DNA of 64,000 bases from Leptidea sinapis (Eukaryota; Arthropoda; Insecta; Lepidoptera; Pieridae), in NCBI RefSeq assembly GCF_905404315.1, contig NC_066278.1:3736001-3800000 (forward strand). Direction: 5' to 3'. This document shows, piece by piece, positions 12,077 to 26,800 of the stretch. The notes under the pieces were generated by a model. It had not been told where the DNA came from. It saw nothing but the letters and a program-made list of their open reading frames with translations, and searched no databases. Positions within the stretch are counted from its first letter, which is position 1, and each line of letters starts with the position of its first letter. Both the position numbers and the translations under genes were made by a program.

Positions 12077-14540
12077 AACCTCTAATACGATACCCATAAT
12101 GTATTTATCATACTTTTGAGCTGCGGCCATCTTCGATTTGAAAAATGATCACGAAATCGTACTCTGCACCCTCGAGAACCTCGAATACGATACCCATAAT
12201 GTAGTTATCATAATTTTGAGCGGTGGCCATCTTGGAATTCAAAAATGATCACAAAATCGTCCTGTGCACTCTCGAGAATCTCGGATACGATACCCATATT
12301 TTTGTGATCATAACCTTGCACGGCGGCCATCTCGGACTTAAAATTGATCCCAAAATTATTTTCTGCACCCTCGAGAACCTCAGACACGATATCAATATTG
12401 CTGAAAACATTATTGTTTGCGGCAGCCCTCTTGGATTTCAAAAATGATCACAGAATTGTTCTCTGCACCCTCGAGAACCTCGGACACGATATCCATATTG
12501 TTAAAATCATAATTTTGTGCAGCGGCCATCTTGGATTTGAAAAATGATCACCAAATCGTTCTCTGCACACTCTAAAACCTCGGGTACGATATCGAAATTG
12601 CTGAAATCATAATTTTGTGCGACGGCCATCTTGGATTAGAAAAATGATCACAAAATCGTTCTCAGCACCCTCGAGAACTTCGGATACGATACCCATAATG
12701 TAGTTATCATACTTTTGAGCGGCGGCCATCTTGGGTTTGAAAACTGATCTCAAAATCGTTCTCTGAACCCTCGAGAACCTAGGATACGATACCCATAATC
12801 TGGTTACCATACTTTTGAGCGGCGGCCATCTCGGATTTAAAAATGATCCCAAAATTGTTTTCTTCACCCTCGAGAAACTCGGACACGATATTCATATTGC
12901 TGAAAACATAACTTTGTGCGGCGGCCATCTTGTATTAGAAAAATGATCACAAAATCGTTCTCAGCACCCTCGAGAACCTCGGATACGATACCCATAATGT
13001 AGGTATCATACTTTTTAGCGGCGGCCATCTTGCATTTGAAAAATGATCACTAAATCGTTCTCTGCACTTTCGAGAACCTCGGATACGATACCCATATTAT
13101 TGTGATCATAATCTTGCACGGCGGCCCTCTTGGATTAGAAAAATGATCACAAAATCGTTCTCCGCACTCTCGAGAACCTCGGATACGATACCCATAATGT
13201 AGTTATCATACTTTTGAGCGGCGGCCATCTTGGATTTGAAAAATTATCACTAAATCGTTCTCTGCACCCTCGAGAACCTCTGATACGATAACCATAATGT
13301 AGTTATGATAATTTTGAGTGGCGGCCATCTCTGATTTATAAATGATCCCAAAATTGTTTTCTGCACTCTCGAGAACCTCGGACACGATATCCATTGTGCT
13401 GAAAACATAATTGTTTGCGGCAGCCCTCTTGGATTTCAAAAATCATAACAGAATTGATCTCTGCACACTCGAGAACCTCGGACACGATATCCATATTGCT
13501 AAAATCATAATTTTGTGCGGCGGCCATCTTGAATTTGAAAAATGATCACAAAATCGTTCTCCGCACTCTCGAGAACCTCGGATACGATACCCATATTGCT
13601 GAAAACATAATTTTGTGCTGCGGCCGTCTTGGATTTGAAAAATTATGACAAAATCGTTCTCAGCACACTCGAGAACCTCTGATACGATACCCATAATGTA
13701 TTTATCATACATTTGAGCGGCGGCCATCTTCGATTTGAAAAATTATCACGAAATCGTTCTCTGCACCCTCGAGAACCTCGGATACGATACCCATAATGTA
13801 GTTATCATAATTTTAAGCGGCGGCCATCTTGGATTTAAAAAATGATCCCAAAATAATTTTCTGCGCCCTCGAGAACCTCAGACACGATATTAATATTGCT
13901 GAAAACATTATTGTTTGCGGCAGCCCTCTTGGATTTCAAAAATGATCACAGAATTGTTCTCTGCACCCTCGAGAACCTCGGACACGATATCCAAATTGCT
14001 AAAATCATAATTTTGTGCGGCGGCAGTCTTGGATTTGAAAAATGATCACCAAATCGTTCTCTGCACCCTCGAGAACATCGGACACGATTTCTATATTGCT
14101 GAAATCATAATTTTGTGCGGCGGCCATCTTTAATTTAAAAAATGATCACAAAATCGTTCTCAGCACCCTCGAGAACCTCTGATACGATACCCATAAAGTA
14201 GTTATCATACTTTTGAGCGGCCGCCATCTTGGATTTAAAAATGATCACAAAATCGTTCTTTGCACTCTCGATAATCTCGGATACGATACCCATATTTTTG
14301 TGATCATAATCTTGCACGGCGGCCATCTCGGATTAAAAATGATCAAAAAATTATTTTCTGCACCCTCGAGAACCTCAGACACGATATCAATATTGCTGAA
14401 AACATTGTTGTTTGCAACAGCCCTTTTGGATTTCAAAAATGATCACATTATTGTTCTCTGCACCCTCGAGAACCTCGGGTACGATATCCAAATTGCTGAA
14501 ATCATAATTGTGTGCGACGGCCATCTTGGATTAGAAAAAT
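12077..14540 (+). repeat. P segment, copy 1 (S segment plus 1.2 kb of further monomers)
   Basis: Starts as the S segment (compare 7186) and continues beyond it with monomers not seen in the 1597-bp HOR, for example GATCCCAAAATAATTTTCTGCGCC near 13846 and TTGCAACAGCCCTTTTGG near 14413. It is matched at 32735-34679 (offset 20658) and, after an inserted block, at 35379-35812. The variant GAGCGGCCGCC near 14215 creates a GCGGCCGC octamer. Confidence 0.86.
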
Positions 14541-16809
14541 GATCAAATAATCGTTCTCAGTACCCTCGAGAACTTTGGATACGATACCCATAATGTAGTT
14601 ATCATACTTTTGAGCGGCGGCCATCTTGGATTTGAAAACTGATCACAAAATCGTTCTCTGAACCCTCGAGAACTTAGGATAAGATACCCATAATCTGGTT
14701 ACCATACTTTTGAGCGGCGGCCATCTCGGATTTAAAAATGATCACAAAATCGTTCTCCGCACTCTCGAGAACCTCGGATACGATACCCATAATGTAGTTA
14801 TCATACTTTTGAGCGACGGCCATCTTCGATTTGAAAAATGATCACAAAATCGTTCTCTTCACCCTCGAGAACCTCGGATACGATACCCATAATGTAGTTA
14901 TCATACTTTTGAGCGGCGGCTATCTTGGATTTGAAAAGTGGTAACAAAATCGTTCTCGGCACCCTCGAGAACCTCGGATACGTACCCATAATGTAGTTAT
15001 CATACTTTTGAGCGGCGGCCATCTTGGATTTGAAAAATTATCACTAAATCGTTCTCTGCACACTCTAGAACCTCGCACACGATATTAATATTGTTAAAAT
15101 AATAATTTTAAGTGGAGGCCATATTGGATTTGAAAATTGATGACAAAATCGTTCTCAGCATACTCGAGAACCTCTAATACGATACCCATAAAGTATTTAT
15201 CATACTTTTGAGCGGCGGCCATCTTCGATTTGAAAAATGATCACGAAATCGTTCTCTGCACCCTCGAGAACCTCGAATACGATACCCATAATGTAGTTAT
15301 CATAATTTTGAGCGGCGGCCATCTTGGATTTAAAAAATGATCACAAATTCGTTCTGTGCACTCTCGAGAATCTCGGATACGATACCCATATTTTTGTGAT
15401 CATAATCTTGCACGGCGGCCATCTCGGATTTAAAAATGATCCCAAAATTATTTTCTGCACCCTCGAGAACCTCAGACACGATATCCATATTGCTGAAAAC
15501 ATTATTGTTTGCGGCAGCCCTCTTGGATTTCAAAAATGATCACAGAAGTGTTCTCTGCACCCTCGAGAACCTCGGACACGATACCCATAATGTAGTTATC
15601 ATACTTTTGAGCGGCGGCCATCTTGGATTTGAAAACTGATCACAAAATCGTTCTCTGAACCCTCGAGAACCTCGGATACGATACCCATAATGTAGGTATC
15701 ATACTTTTGAGCGGCGGCCATCTTGGATTTGAAAAATGATCTTTAAATCGTTCTCTGCACTTTCGAGAACCTCGGATACGATACCCATATTATTGTGATC
15801 ATAATCTTGCACAGCGGCCCTCTTGGATTAGAAAAATGATCACAAAATCGTTCTCAGCACCCTCAAGAACTTCGGATACGATACCCATAATGTAGTTATC
15901 ATACTTTTGAGCGGCGGCCATCTTCGATTTGAAAAATGATCACAAAATCGTTCTCTTCACCCTCGAGAACCTCGGATACGATACCCATATTTTTGTGATC
16001 ATAATCTTGCACGGCGGCCATCTCGGATTTAAAAATTATCCCAAAATTATTTTCTGCAGCCTCAAGAACCTCAGACACGATATCCATATTGCTGAAAACA
16101 ATATTGTTTGCGGCAGCCCTCTTGGATTTTAAAAATGATCACAGAATTGTTTTTTGCACCCTCGAGAATCTCGGACACGATATCCATATTGCTAAAATCA
16201 TAATTTTGTACAGCGGCCATCTTGAATTTGAAAAATGATCACAAAATCGTTCTACGCACTCTCGAGAACCTCGGATACGATACCCATATTGCTGAAAACA
16301 TAATTTTGTGCGGCGGCCATCTTGGATTTGAAAAATTATGACAAAATCGTTCTCAGCACACTCGAGATTCTCTGATACGATACCCATAATGTATTTATCA
16401 TACTTTTGAGCGGCGGCCATCTTCGATTTCAAAAATGATCCCAAAATTATTTTCTGCACCCTCGAGAACCTCAGACACGATATCAATATTGCTGAAAACA
16501 TTATTGTTTGCGGCAGCCCTCTTGGATTTCAAAAATGATCAAAGAATTGTTCTCTGCACCCTAGAGAACCTCGGACACGATATCCAAATTGCTAAAATCA
16601 TAATTTTGTGCGGCGGCAATCTTGGATTTGAAAAATGATCGCCAAATCGTTCTCTGCACCCTCGAGAACATCGGACACGATTTCTATATTGCTGAAATCA
16701 TAATTTTGTGCAGCGGCCATCTTTGATTTAAAAAATGATCACAAAATCGTTCTCAGCACCCTCGAGAACCTCTGATACGATACCCATGATGTAGTTATCA
16801 TACTTTTGA

Positions 16810-16825
16810 GCGGCCGCCATCTTGG
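16810..16825 (-). other. GCGGCCGCC variant: NotI octamer plus best YY1-like match
   Basis: GAGCGGCCGCCATCTTGG replaces the usual GAGCGGCGGCCATC. It creates GCGGCCGC (16810-16817) and the sequence GCCGCCATCTTGG. The same variant occurs at 14217, 26092, 35574, 44772, 46468, 56749 and 58944 (octamer starts). Confidence 0.8.
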
Positions 16826-18262
16826 ATTTCAAAAATGATCACAAAATCGTTCTTTGCACTCTCGAGAATCTCGGATACGATACCCATATTTTTGTGATCA
16901 CAATCTTGCACGGCGGCCATCTCGGATTAAAAAATGATCACAAAATTATTTTCTGCACCCTCGAGAACCTCAGACACGATTTCAATATTGCTGAAAACAT
17001 TATTGTTTGCGTCAGCCCTCTTGGATTTCAAAAATGATCCCAGAATTGTTCTCTGCACGCTCGAGAACCTCGGGTACGATATCCAAATTGCTGAAATCAT
17101 AATTTTGTGCGACGGCCATCTTGGATTAGAAAAATGTTCACAAAATCGTTCTCAGTACCCTCGAGAACTTTGGATACGATACCTATAATGTAGTTATCAT
17201 TCTTTTGAGCGGCGGCCATCTTGGATTTGAAAACTGATTACAAAATCGTTCTCTGAACCCTCGAGAACCTAGGATAATATACCCATAATCTGGTTACCAT
17301 ACTTTTGAGCGGCGTCCATCTCGGATTTAAAAATGATCCCAAAATTGTTTTCTACACCCTCGAGAAACTCGGACACGATATTCATATTGCCGAAAACATA
17401 ATTTTGTGCGGCGGCCATCTTCTATTAGAAAAATGATCACAAAATCGTTCTCAGCACCCTGGAGAACCTCGGATACGATACCCATAATGTAGGTATCATA
17501 CTTTTGAGCGGCGGCCATCTTGGATTTGAAAAATGATCTTTAAATCGTTCTCTGCACTTTCGAGAACCTCGGATACGATACCCATATTATTGTGATCATA
17601 ATCTTGCACGGCGGCCCTCATGGATTAGAAAAATGATCACAAAATCGTTCTCCGCACTCTCGAGAACCTCGGATACGATACCCATAATGTAGTTATCATA
17701 CTTTTGAGCGACGGCCATCTTCGATTTGAAAACTGATCACAAAATCGTTCTCTGAACCCTCGAGAACCTAGGGTACGATACCCATAATCTGGTTGCCATA
17801 CCTTTGAGCGGCGGCCATCTCGGATTTAAAAATGATCCCAAAATTGTTTTCTTCACTCTCGAGAAACTCGGACATGATATTCATATTGCTTAAAACATAA
17901 TTTTGTGCGGCGGCCATCTTGTATTAGAAAAATGATCACAAAATCGTTCTCGGCACCCTCGAGAACCTCGGATACGTTACCCATAATGTAGTTATCATAC
18001 TTTTGAGCGGCGGCCACCTTGGATTTGAAAAATTATCATTAAATCGTTCTCTGCACCCTCGAGAACCTCTGATACGATAACCATAATGTAGTTATGATAA
18101 TTTTGAGCGGCGGCCATCTCTGATTTAAAAATGATCCCAAAATTGTTTTCTGCACCCTCGATAACCTCGGACACGATATCCATATTGCTGAAAACATAAT
18201 TGTTTGCGGCAGCACTCTTGGATTTCAAAAATGATCACAGAATTGTTCTCTGCACCCTCGAG

Positions 18263-18662
18263 AACCTCGGACACGATATCCATATTGTTAAAATCATAAT
18301 TTTGTGCGGCGGCCATCTTGGATTTGAAAAATGATCACCAAATCGTTCTCTCCACCCTCTAAAACCTCGGGTACGACATCCAAATTGCTGGAATCATAAT
18401 TTTGTGCGACGGCCATCTTGGATTAGAAAAATGATCACAAAATCGTTCTCAGTACCCTCGAGAACTTCGGATACGATACCCATAATGTATTTATCATACT
18501 TTTGAGCGGCGGCCATCTTGGATTTGAAAAATGATCACTAAATCATTCTCTGCACTTTCAAGAACCTCGGATACGATACCCATATTATAGTGATCATAAT
18601 CTTGCACGGCGGCCCTCTTGGATTAGAAAAATGATCACAAAATCGTTCTCAGCACCCTCGAG
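18263..18662 (+). repeat. J module, copy 3 (inside Q1)
   Basis: Four monomers directly after a K segment and directly before HOR unit 1 at 18663. They match 798-1197 and 27545-27944. Confidence 0.87.
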
Positions 18663-19560
18663 AACTTCGGATACGATACCCATAATGTAGTTATCATACT
18701 TTTGAGCGGCGGTCATCTTGGATTTGAAAATTGATCACAAAATCGTTCTCTGAACCCTCGAGAACCTAGGATACGATATCCATAATCTGGTTACCATACT
18801 TTTGAGCGGCGGCCATCTCGGATTTAAAAATGATCCCAAAATCGTTCTCTGCATCCTCGAGAATCTCGGACACGATATCCATATTGCTGAAATCATAATT
18901 TTGTGCGGCGGCCATCTTGGATTTGAAAAATGACCACCAAATCGTTCTCTGCACCCCCGAGAATCTCGGACACGATATCCATATTATTGTGATCATAATC
19001 TTGCACGGCGGCCCTCTTGGATTAGAAAAATGATCACAAAATCGTTCTCAGCACCCTCGAGAACTTCGGATACGATACCCATAATGTAGTTATCATAATT
19101 TTGAGCGGCGGCCATCTTGGATTTCAAAAATGATCACAAAATCGTTCTGTGCACTCTCGAGAATCTCGGATACGATACCCATATTTTTGTGATCATAATC
19201 TTGCACGGCGGCCATCTCGGATTTAAAAATGATCCGATAATTATTTTCTGCACCCTCGAGAACCTCAGACACGATATCAATATTGCTGAAAACATTATTG
19301 TTTGCGGCAGCCCTCTTGGATTTCAAAAATGATCACAGAATTGTTCTCTGCACCCTCGAGAACCTCGGACACGATATCCATATTGTTAAAATCATAATTT
19401 TAAGCGAAGGCCATATTGGATTTGAAAATTGATGACAAAATCGTTCTAAGCACACTCGAGAACCTCTGATACGATACCCATAATGTATTTATCATACTTT
19501 TGAGCGGCGGCCATCTTCGATTTGAAAACTGATCACAAAATCGTTCTCTGCACTTTCGAG
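18663..19560 (+). repeat. HOR units 1-9 (Q1)
   Basis: Nine units in reference order (898 bp). Unit 1 has GAAAATTGATC instead of GAAAACTGATC, a state shared with Q2. Confidence 0.93.
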
Positions 19561-19660
19561 AACCTCTGATACGATACCCATAATGTATTTATCATACTTT
19601 TGAGCGGCGGCCATCTTCGATTTGAAAACTGATCACAAAATCGTTCTCTGCACTTTCGAG
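19461..19660 (+). repeat. Single-monomer tandem duplication of HOR unit 9
   Basis: 19461-19560 and 19561-19660 are both unit 9 (CTCTGATACG, TATTTATC, CTTCGATTTG, CACTTTCGAG). I see no difference between them. Q2 lacks this duplication. Confidence 0.93.
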
Positions 19661-20359
19661 AACCTCGGATACGATACCCATATTATTGTGATCATAATCT
19701 TGCACGGCGGCCCTCTTGGATTAGAAAAATGATCACAAAATCGTTCTCAGCACCCTCGAGAACTTCGGATACGATACCCATAATGTAGTTATCATACTTT
19801 TGAGCGGCGGTCATCTTGGATTTGAAAACTGATCACAAAATCGTTCTCTGAACCCTCGAGAACCTAGGATACGATATCCATAATCTGGTTACCATACTTT
19901 TGAGCGGCGGCCATCTCGGATTTAAAAATGATCCCAAAATCGTTCTCTGCATCCTCGAGAATCTCGGACACGATATCCATATTGCTGAAATCATAATTTT
20001 GTGCGGCGGCCATCTTGGATTTGAAAAATGACCACCAAATCGTTCTCTGCACCCCCGAGAATCTCGGACACGATATCCATATTATTGTGATCATAATCTT
20101 GCACGGCGGCCCTCTTGGATTAGAAAAATGATCACAAAATCGTTCTCAGTACCCTCGAGAACTTCGGATACGATACCCATAATGTATTTATCATACTTTT
20201 GAGCGGCGGCCATCTTGGATTTGAAAAATGATCACTAAATCATTCTCTGCACTTTCAAGAACCTCGGATACGATACCCATATTATAGTGATCATAATCTT
20301 GCACGGCGGCCCTCTTGGATTAGAAAAATGAACACAAAATCGTTCTCAGCACCCTCGAG
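19661..20359 (+). repeat. Rearranged HOR monomers (u10/u4 hybrid, u1-u4, u15-like, u16)
   Basis: 19661-19760 begins like unit 10 but ends CTTGGATTAG, where unit 10 has CTTGAATTAG. Units 1-4 follow (19761-20159), then a unit-15-like monomer with GGCCATCTTGG (20160-20259) and unit 16 (20260-20359), which leads into a complete HOR. Confidence 0.88.
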
Positions 20360-21956
20360 AACTTCGGATACGATACCCATAATGTAGTTATCATACTTTT
20401 GAGCGGCGGTCATCTTGGATTTGAAAACTGATCACAAAATCGTTCTCTGAACCCTCGAGAACCTAGGATACGATATCCATAATCTGGTTACCATACTTTT
20501 GAGCGGCGGCCATCTCGGATTTAAAAATGATCCCAAAATCGTTCTCTGCATCCTCGAGAATCTCGGACACGATATCCATATTGCTGAAATCATAATTTTG
20601 TGCGGCGGCCATCTTGGATTTGAAAAATGACCACCAAATCGTTCTCTGCACCCCCGAGAATCTCGGACACGATATCCATATTATTGTGATCATAATCTTG
20701 CACGGCGGCCCTCTTGGATTAGAAAAATGATCACAAAATCGTTCTCAGCACCCTCGAGAACTTCGGATACGATACCCATAATGTAGTTATCATAATTTTA
20801 AGCGGCGGCCATCTTGGATTTCAAAAATGATCACAAAATCGTTCTGTGCACTCTCGAGAATCTCGGATACGATACCCATATTTTTGTGATCATAATCTTG
20901 CACGGCGGCCATCTCGGATTTAAAAATGATCCGATAATTATTTTCTGCACCCTCGAGAACCTCAGACACGATATCAATATTGCTGAAAACATTATTGTTT
21001 GCGGCAGCCCTCTTGGATTTCAAAAATTATCACAGAATTGTTCTCTGCACCCTCGAGAACCTCGGACACGATATCCATATTGTTAAAATCATAATTTTAA
21101 GCGAAGGCCATATTGGATTTGAAAATTGATGACAAAATCGTTCTAAGCACACTCGAGAACCTCTGATACGATACCCATAATGTATTTATCATACTTTTGA
21201 GCGGCGGCCATCTTCGATTTGAAAACTGATCACAAAATCGTTCTCTGCACTTTCGAGAACCTCGGATACGATACCCATATTATTGTGATCATAATCTTGC
21301 ACGGCGGCCCTCTTGAATTAGAAAAATGATCACAAAATCGTTCTCAGCACCCTCGAGAACTTCGGATACGATACCCATAATGTAGTTATCATACTTTTGA
21401 GCGGCGGCCATCTTGGATTTCAAAAATGATCACAAAATCGTTCTGTGCACTCTCGAGAATCTAAGATACGATACCCATATTTTTGTGATCATAATCTTGC
21501 ACGGCGGCCATCTCGGATTTAAAAATGATCCAAAAATTATTTTCTGCACCCTCGAGAACCTCAGACACGATATCAATATTGCTGAAAACATAATTGTTTG
21601 CGGCAGCCCTCTTGGATATCAAAAATGATCACAGAATTGTTCTCTGCACCCTCGAGAACCTCGGACACGATATCAATATTGTTAAAATCATAATTTTAAG
21701 CGGAGGCCATATTGGATTTGAAAATTGATGACAAAATCGTTCTCAGCATACTCGAGAACCTCTAATACGATACCCATAATGTATTTATCATACTTTTGAG
21801 CGGCGGTCATCTTGGATTTGAAAAATGATCACTAAATCATTCTCTGCACTTTCAAGAACCTCGGATACGATACCCATATTATAGTGATCATAATCTTGCA
21901 CGGCGGCCCTCTTGGATTAGAAAAATGATCACAAAATCGTTCTCAGCACCCTCGAG
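20360..21956 (+). repeat. Complete 16-monomer HOR (1597 bp, Q1)
   Basis: All 16 units in order. Unit 5 has the private CATAATTTTAAGCGG and the u7/u8 junction has AAAAATTATCACAG (about 21022). The latter is shared with the Q2 copy at 29741-31337. Confidence 0.96.
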
Positions 21957-23353
21957 AACTTCGGATACGATACCCATAATGTAGTTATCATACTTTTGAG
22001 CGGCGGTCATCTTGGATTTGAAAACTGATCACAAAATCGTTCTCTGAACCCTCGAGAACCTAGGATACGATATCCATAATCTGGTTACCATACTTTTGAG
22101 CGGCGGCCATCTCGGATTTAAAAATGATCCCAAAATCGTTCTCTGCATCCTCGAGAATCTCGGACACGATATCCATATTGCTGAAATCATAATTTTGTGC
22201 GGCGGCCATCTTGGATTTGAAAAATGACCACCAAATCGTTCTCTGCACCCCCGAGAATCTCGGACACGATATCCATATTATTGTGATCATAATCTTGCAC
22301 GGCGGCCCTCTTGGATTAGAAAAATGATCACAAAATCGTTCTCAGCACCCTCGAGAACTTCGGATACGATACCCATAATGTAGTTATCATAATTTTGAGC
22401 GGCGGCCATCTTGGATTTCAAAAATGATCACAAAATCGTTCTGTGCACTCTCGAGAATCTCGGATACGATACCCATATTTTTGTGATCATAATCTTGCAC
22501 GGCGGCCATCTCGGATTTAAAAATGATCCGATAATTATTTTCTGCACCCTCGAGAACCTCAGACACGATATCAATATTGCTGAAAACATTATTGTTTGCG
22601 GCAGCCCTCTTGGATTTCAAAAATGATCACAGAATTGTTCTATGCACCCTCGAGAACCTCGGACACGATATCCATATTGTTAAAATCATAATTTTAAGCG
22701 AAGGCCATATTGGATTTGAAAATTGATGACAAAATCGTTCTAAGCACACTCGAGAACCTCTGATACGATACCCATAATGTATTTATCATACTTTTGAGCG
22801 GCGGCCATCTTCGATTTGAAAACTGATCACAAAATCGTTCTCTGCACTTTCGAGAACCTCGGATACGATACCCATATTATTGTGATCATAATCTTGCACG
22901 GCGGCCCTCTTGGATTAGTAAAATGATCACAAAATCGTTCTCAGCACCCTCGAGAACTTCGGATACGATACCCATAATGTAGTTATCAAACTTTTGAGCG
23001 GCGGCCATCTTGGATTTCAAAAATGATCACAAAATCGTTCTGTGCACTCTCGAGAATCTTAGATACGATACCCATATTTTTGTGATCATAATCTTGCACG
23101 GCGGCCATCTCGGATTTAAAAATGATCCAAAAATTATTTTCTGCACCCTCGAGAACCTCAGACACGATATCAATATTGCTGAAAACATTATTGTTTGCGG
23201 CAGCCCTCTTGGATATCAAAAATGATCACAGAATTGTTCTCTGCACCCTCGAGAACCTCGGACACGATATCCATATTGTTAAAATCATAATTTTAAGCGG
23301 AGGCCATATTGGATTTGAAAATTGATGACAAAATCGTTCTCAGCATACTCGAG
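21957..23353 (+). repeat. HOR units 1-14 (Q1)
   Basis: Fourteen units, ending at unit 14 like the copy at 5789-7185. Unit 10 has GGATTAGTAAAATG (about 22912), unit 11 has ATCAAACTTTTG and unit 12 has ATCTTAGATACG. The same states occur in 31338-32734. Confidence 0.94.
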
Positions 23354-23822
23354 AACCTCTAATACGATACCCATAATGTATTTATCATACTTTTGAGCTG
23401 CGGCCATCTTCGATTTGAAAAATGATCACGAAATCGTTCTCTGCACCCTCGAGAACCTCGAATACGATACCCATAATGTAGTTATCATAATTTTGAGCGG
23501 TGGCCATCTTGGAATTCAAAAATGATCACAAAATCGTCCTGTGCACTCTCGAGAATCTCGGATACGATACCCATATTTTTGTGATCATAACCTTGCACGG
23601 CGGCCATCTCGGACTTAAAATAGATCCCAAAATTATTTTCTGCACCCTCGAGAACCTCAGACACGATATCAATATTGCTGAAAACATTATTGTTTGCGGC
23701 AGCCCTCTTGGATTTCAAAAATGATCACAGAATTGTTCTCTGCACCCTCGAGAACCTCGGACACGATATCCATATTGTTAAAATCATAATTTTGTGCAGC
23801 GGCCATCTTGGATTTGAAAAAT
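23354..23822 (+). repeat. S segment start, truncated at the Q1/Q2 junction
   Basis: Begins like 7186 and 12077 (GAGCTGCGGCC, GGAATTCAAAAATG). Inside the monomer near 23820 it changes from the S state (GGATTTGAAAAATGATCACC expected) to the Q start (ACATAATCGTTCTCAGTACC), in register. Confidence 0.88.
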
Positions 23823-26800
23823 GATCACATAATCGTTCTCAGTACCCTCGAGAACTTTGGATACGATACCCATAATGTAGTTATCATACTTTTGAGCGGC
23901 GGCCATCTTGGATTTGAAAACTGATCACAAAATCGTTCTCTGAACCCTCGAGAACTTAGGATAAGATACCCATAATCTGGTTACCATACTTTTGAGCGGC
24001 GGCCATCTCGGATTTAAAAATGATCACAAAATCGTTCTCCGCACTCTCGAGAACCTCGGATACGATACCCATAATGTAGTTATCATACTTTTGAGCGACG
24101 GCCATCTTCGATTTGAAAAATGATCACAAAATCGTTCTCTTCACCCTCGAGAACCTCGGATACGATACCCATAATGTAGTTATCATACTTTTGAGCGGCG
24201 GCTATCTTGGATTTGAAAAGTGGTAACAAAATCGTTCTCGGCACCCTCGAGAACCTCGGATACGTACCCATAATGTAGTTATCATACTTTTGAGCGGCGG
24301 CCATCTTGGATTTGAAAAATTATCACTAAATCGTTCTCTGCACCCTCTAGAACCTCGCACACGATATTAATATTGTTAAAATAATAATTTTAAGTGGAGG
24401 CCATATTGGATTTGAAAATTGATGACAAAATCGTTCTCAGCATACTCGAGAACCTCTAATACGATACCCATAAAGTATTTATCATACTTTTGAGCGGCGG
24501 CCATCTTCGATTTGAAAAATGATCACGAAATCGTTCTCTGCACCCTCGAGAACCTCGAATACGATACCCATAATGTAGTTATCATAATTTTGAGCGGCGG
24601 CCATCTTGGATTTAAAAAATGATCACAAATTCGTTCTGTGCACTCTCGAGAATCTCGGATACGATACCCATATTTTTGTGATCATAATCTTGCACGGCGG
24701 CCATCTCGGATTTAAAAATGATCCCAAAATTATTTTCTGCACCCTCGAGAACCTCAGACACGATATCAATATTGCTGAAAACATTATTGTTTGCGGCAGC
24801 CCTCTTGGATTTCAAAAATTATCACAGAAGTGTTCTCTGCACCCTCGAGAACCTCGGACACGATACCCATAATGTAGTTATCATACTTTTGAGCGGCGTC
24901 CATCTTGGATTTGAAAACTGATCACAAAATCGTTCTCTGAACCCTCGAGAACCTCGGATACGATACCCATAATGTAGGTATCATACTTTTGAGCGGCGGC
25001 CATCTTGGATTTGAAAAATGATCTTTAAATCGTTCTCTGCACTTTCGAGAACCTCGGATACGATACCCATATTATTGTGATCATAATCTTGCACAGCGGC
25101 CCTCTTGGATTAGAAAAATGATCACAAAATCGTTCTCAGCACCCTCAAGAACTTCGGATACGATACCCATAATGTAGTTATCATACTTTTGAGCGGCGGC
25201 CATCTTCGATTTGAAAAATGATCACAAAATCGTTCTCTTCACCCTCGAGAACCTCGGATACGATACCCATATTTTTGTGATCATAATCTTGCACGGCGGC
25301 CATCTCGGATTTAAAAATTATCCCAAAATTATTTTCTGCAGCCTCAAGAACCTCAGACACGATATCCATATTGCTGAAAACAATATTGTTTGCGGCAGCC
25401 CTCTTGGATTTTAAAAATGATCACAGAATTGTTTTTTGCACCCTCGAGAATCTCGGACACGATATCCATATTGCTAAAATCATAATTTTGTACAGCGGCC
25501 ATCTTGAATTTGAAAAATGATCACAAAATCGTTCTACGCACTCTCGAGAACCTCGGATACGATACCCATATTGCTGAAAACATAATTTTGTGCGGCGGCC
25601 ATCTTGGATTTGAAAAATTATGACAAAATCGTTCTCAGCACACTCGAGATTCTCTGATACGATACCCATAATGTATTTATCATACTTTTGAGCGGCGGCC
25701 ATCTTCGATTTCAAAAATGATCCCAAAATTATTTTCTGCACCCTCGAGAACCTCAGACACGATATCAATATTGCTGAAAACATTATTGTTTGCGGCAGCC
25801 CTCTTGGATTTCAAAAATGATCAAAGAATTGTTCTCTGCACCCTAGAGAACCTCGGACACGATATCCAAATTGCTAAAATCATAATTTTGTGCGGCGGCA
25901 ATCTTGGATTTGAAAAATGATCGCCAAATCGTTCTCTGCACCCTCGAGAACATCGGACACGATTTCTATATTGCTGAAATCATAATTTTGTGCAGCGGCC
26001 ATCTTTGATTTAAAAAATGATCACAAAATCGTTCTCAGCACCCTCGAGAACCTCTGATACGATACCCATGATGTAGTTATCATACTTTTGAGCGGCCGCC
26101 ATCTTGGATTTCAAAAATGATCACAAAATCGTTCTTTGCACTCTCGAGAATCTCGGATACGATACCCATATTTTTGTGATCACAATCTTGCACGGCGGCC
26201 ATCTCGGATTAAAAAATGATCACAAAATTATTTTCTGCACCCTCGAGAACATCAGACACGATTTCAATATTGCTGAAAACATTATTGTTTGCGTCAGCCC
26301 TCTTGGAATTCAAAAATGATCCCAGAATTGTTCTCTGCACGCTCGAGAACCTCGGGTACGATATCCAAATTGCTGAAATCATAATTTTGTGCGACGGCCA
26401 TCTTGGATTAGAAAAATGTTCACAAAATCGTTCTCAGTACCCTCGAGAACTTTGGATACGATACCTATAATGTAGTTATCATTCTTTTGAGCGGCGGCCA
26501 TCTTGGATTTGAAAACTGATTACAAAATCGTTCTCTGAACCCTCGAGAACCTAGGATAATATACCCATAATCTGGTTACCATACTTTTGAGCGGCGTCCA
26601 TCTCGGATTTAAAAATGATCCCAAAATTGTTTTCTACACCCTCGAGAAACTCGGACACGATATTCATATTGCCGAAAACATAATTTTGTGCGGCGGCCAT
26701 CTTCTATTAGAAAAATGATCACAAAATCGTTCTCAGCACCCTGGAGAACCTCGGATACGATACCCATAATGTAGGTATCATACTTTTGAGCGGCGGCCAT

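Larger units (their letters stand above)
14541..23822 (+). repeat. Q1: first copy of a 9.3-kb tandem duplication
   Basis: 9282 bp, copied head to tail into 23823-33203. It holds a non-HOR part (14541-18262), a J module, an HOR island (18663-23353) and the first 469 bp of the exit segment. The one-base deletion GATACGTACCC (near 14979) recurs at 24262 and 36156 and marks the family of Q copies. The left edge follows from the match of GATCAAATAATCG (about 14543) to GATCACATAATCG (about 23825). Confidence 0.93.
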
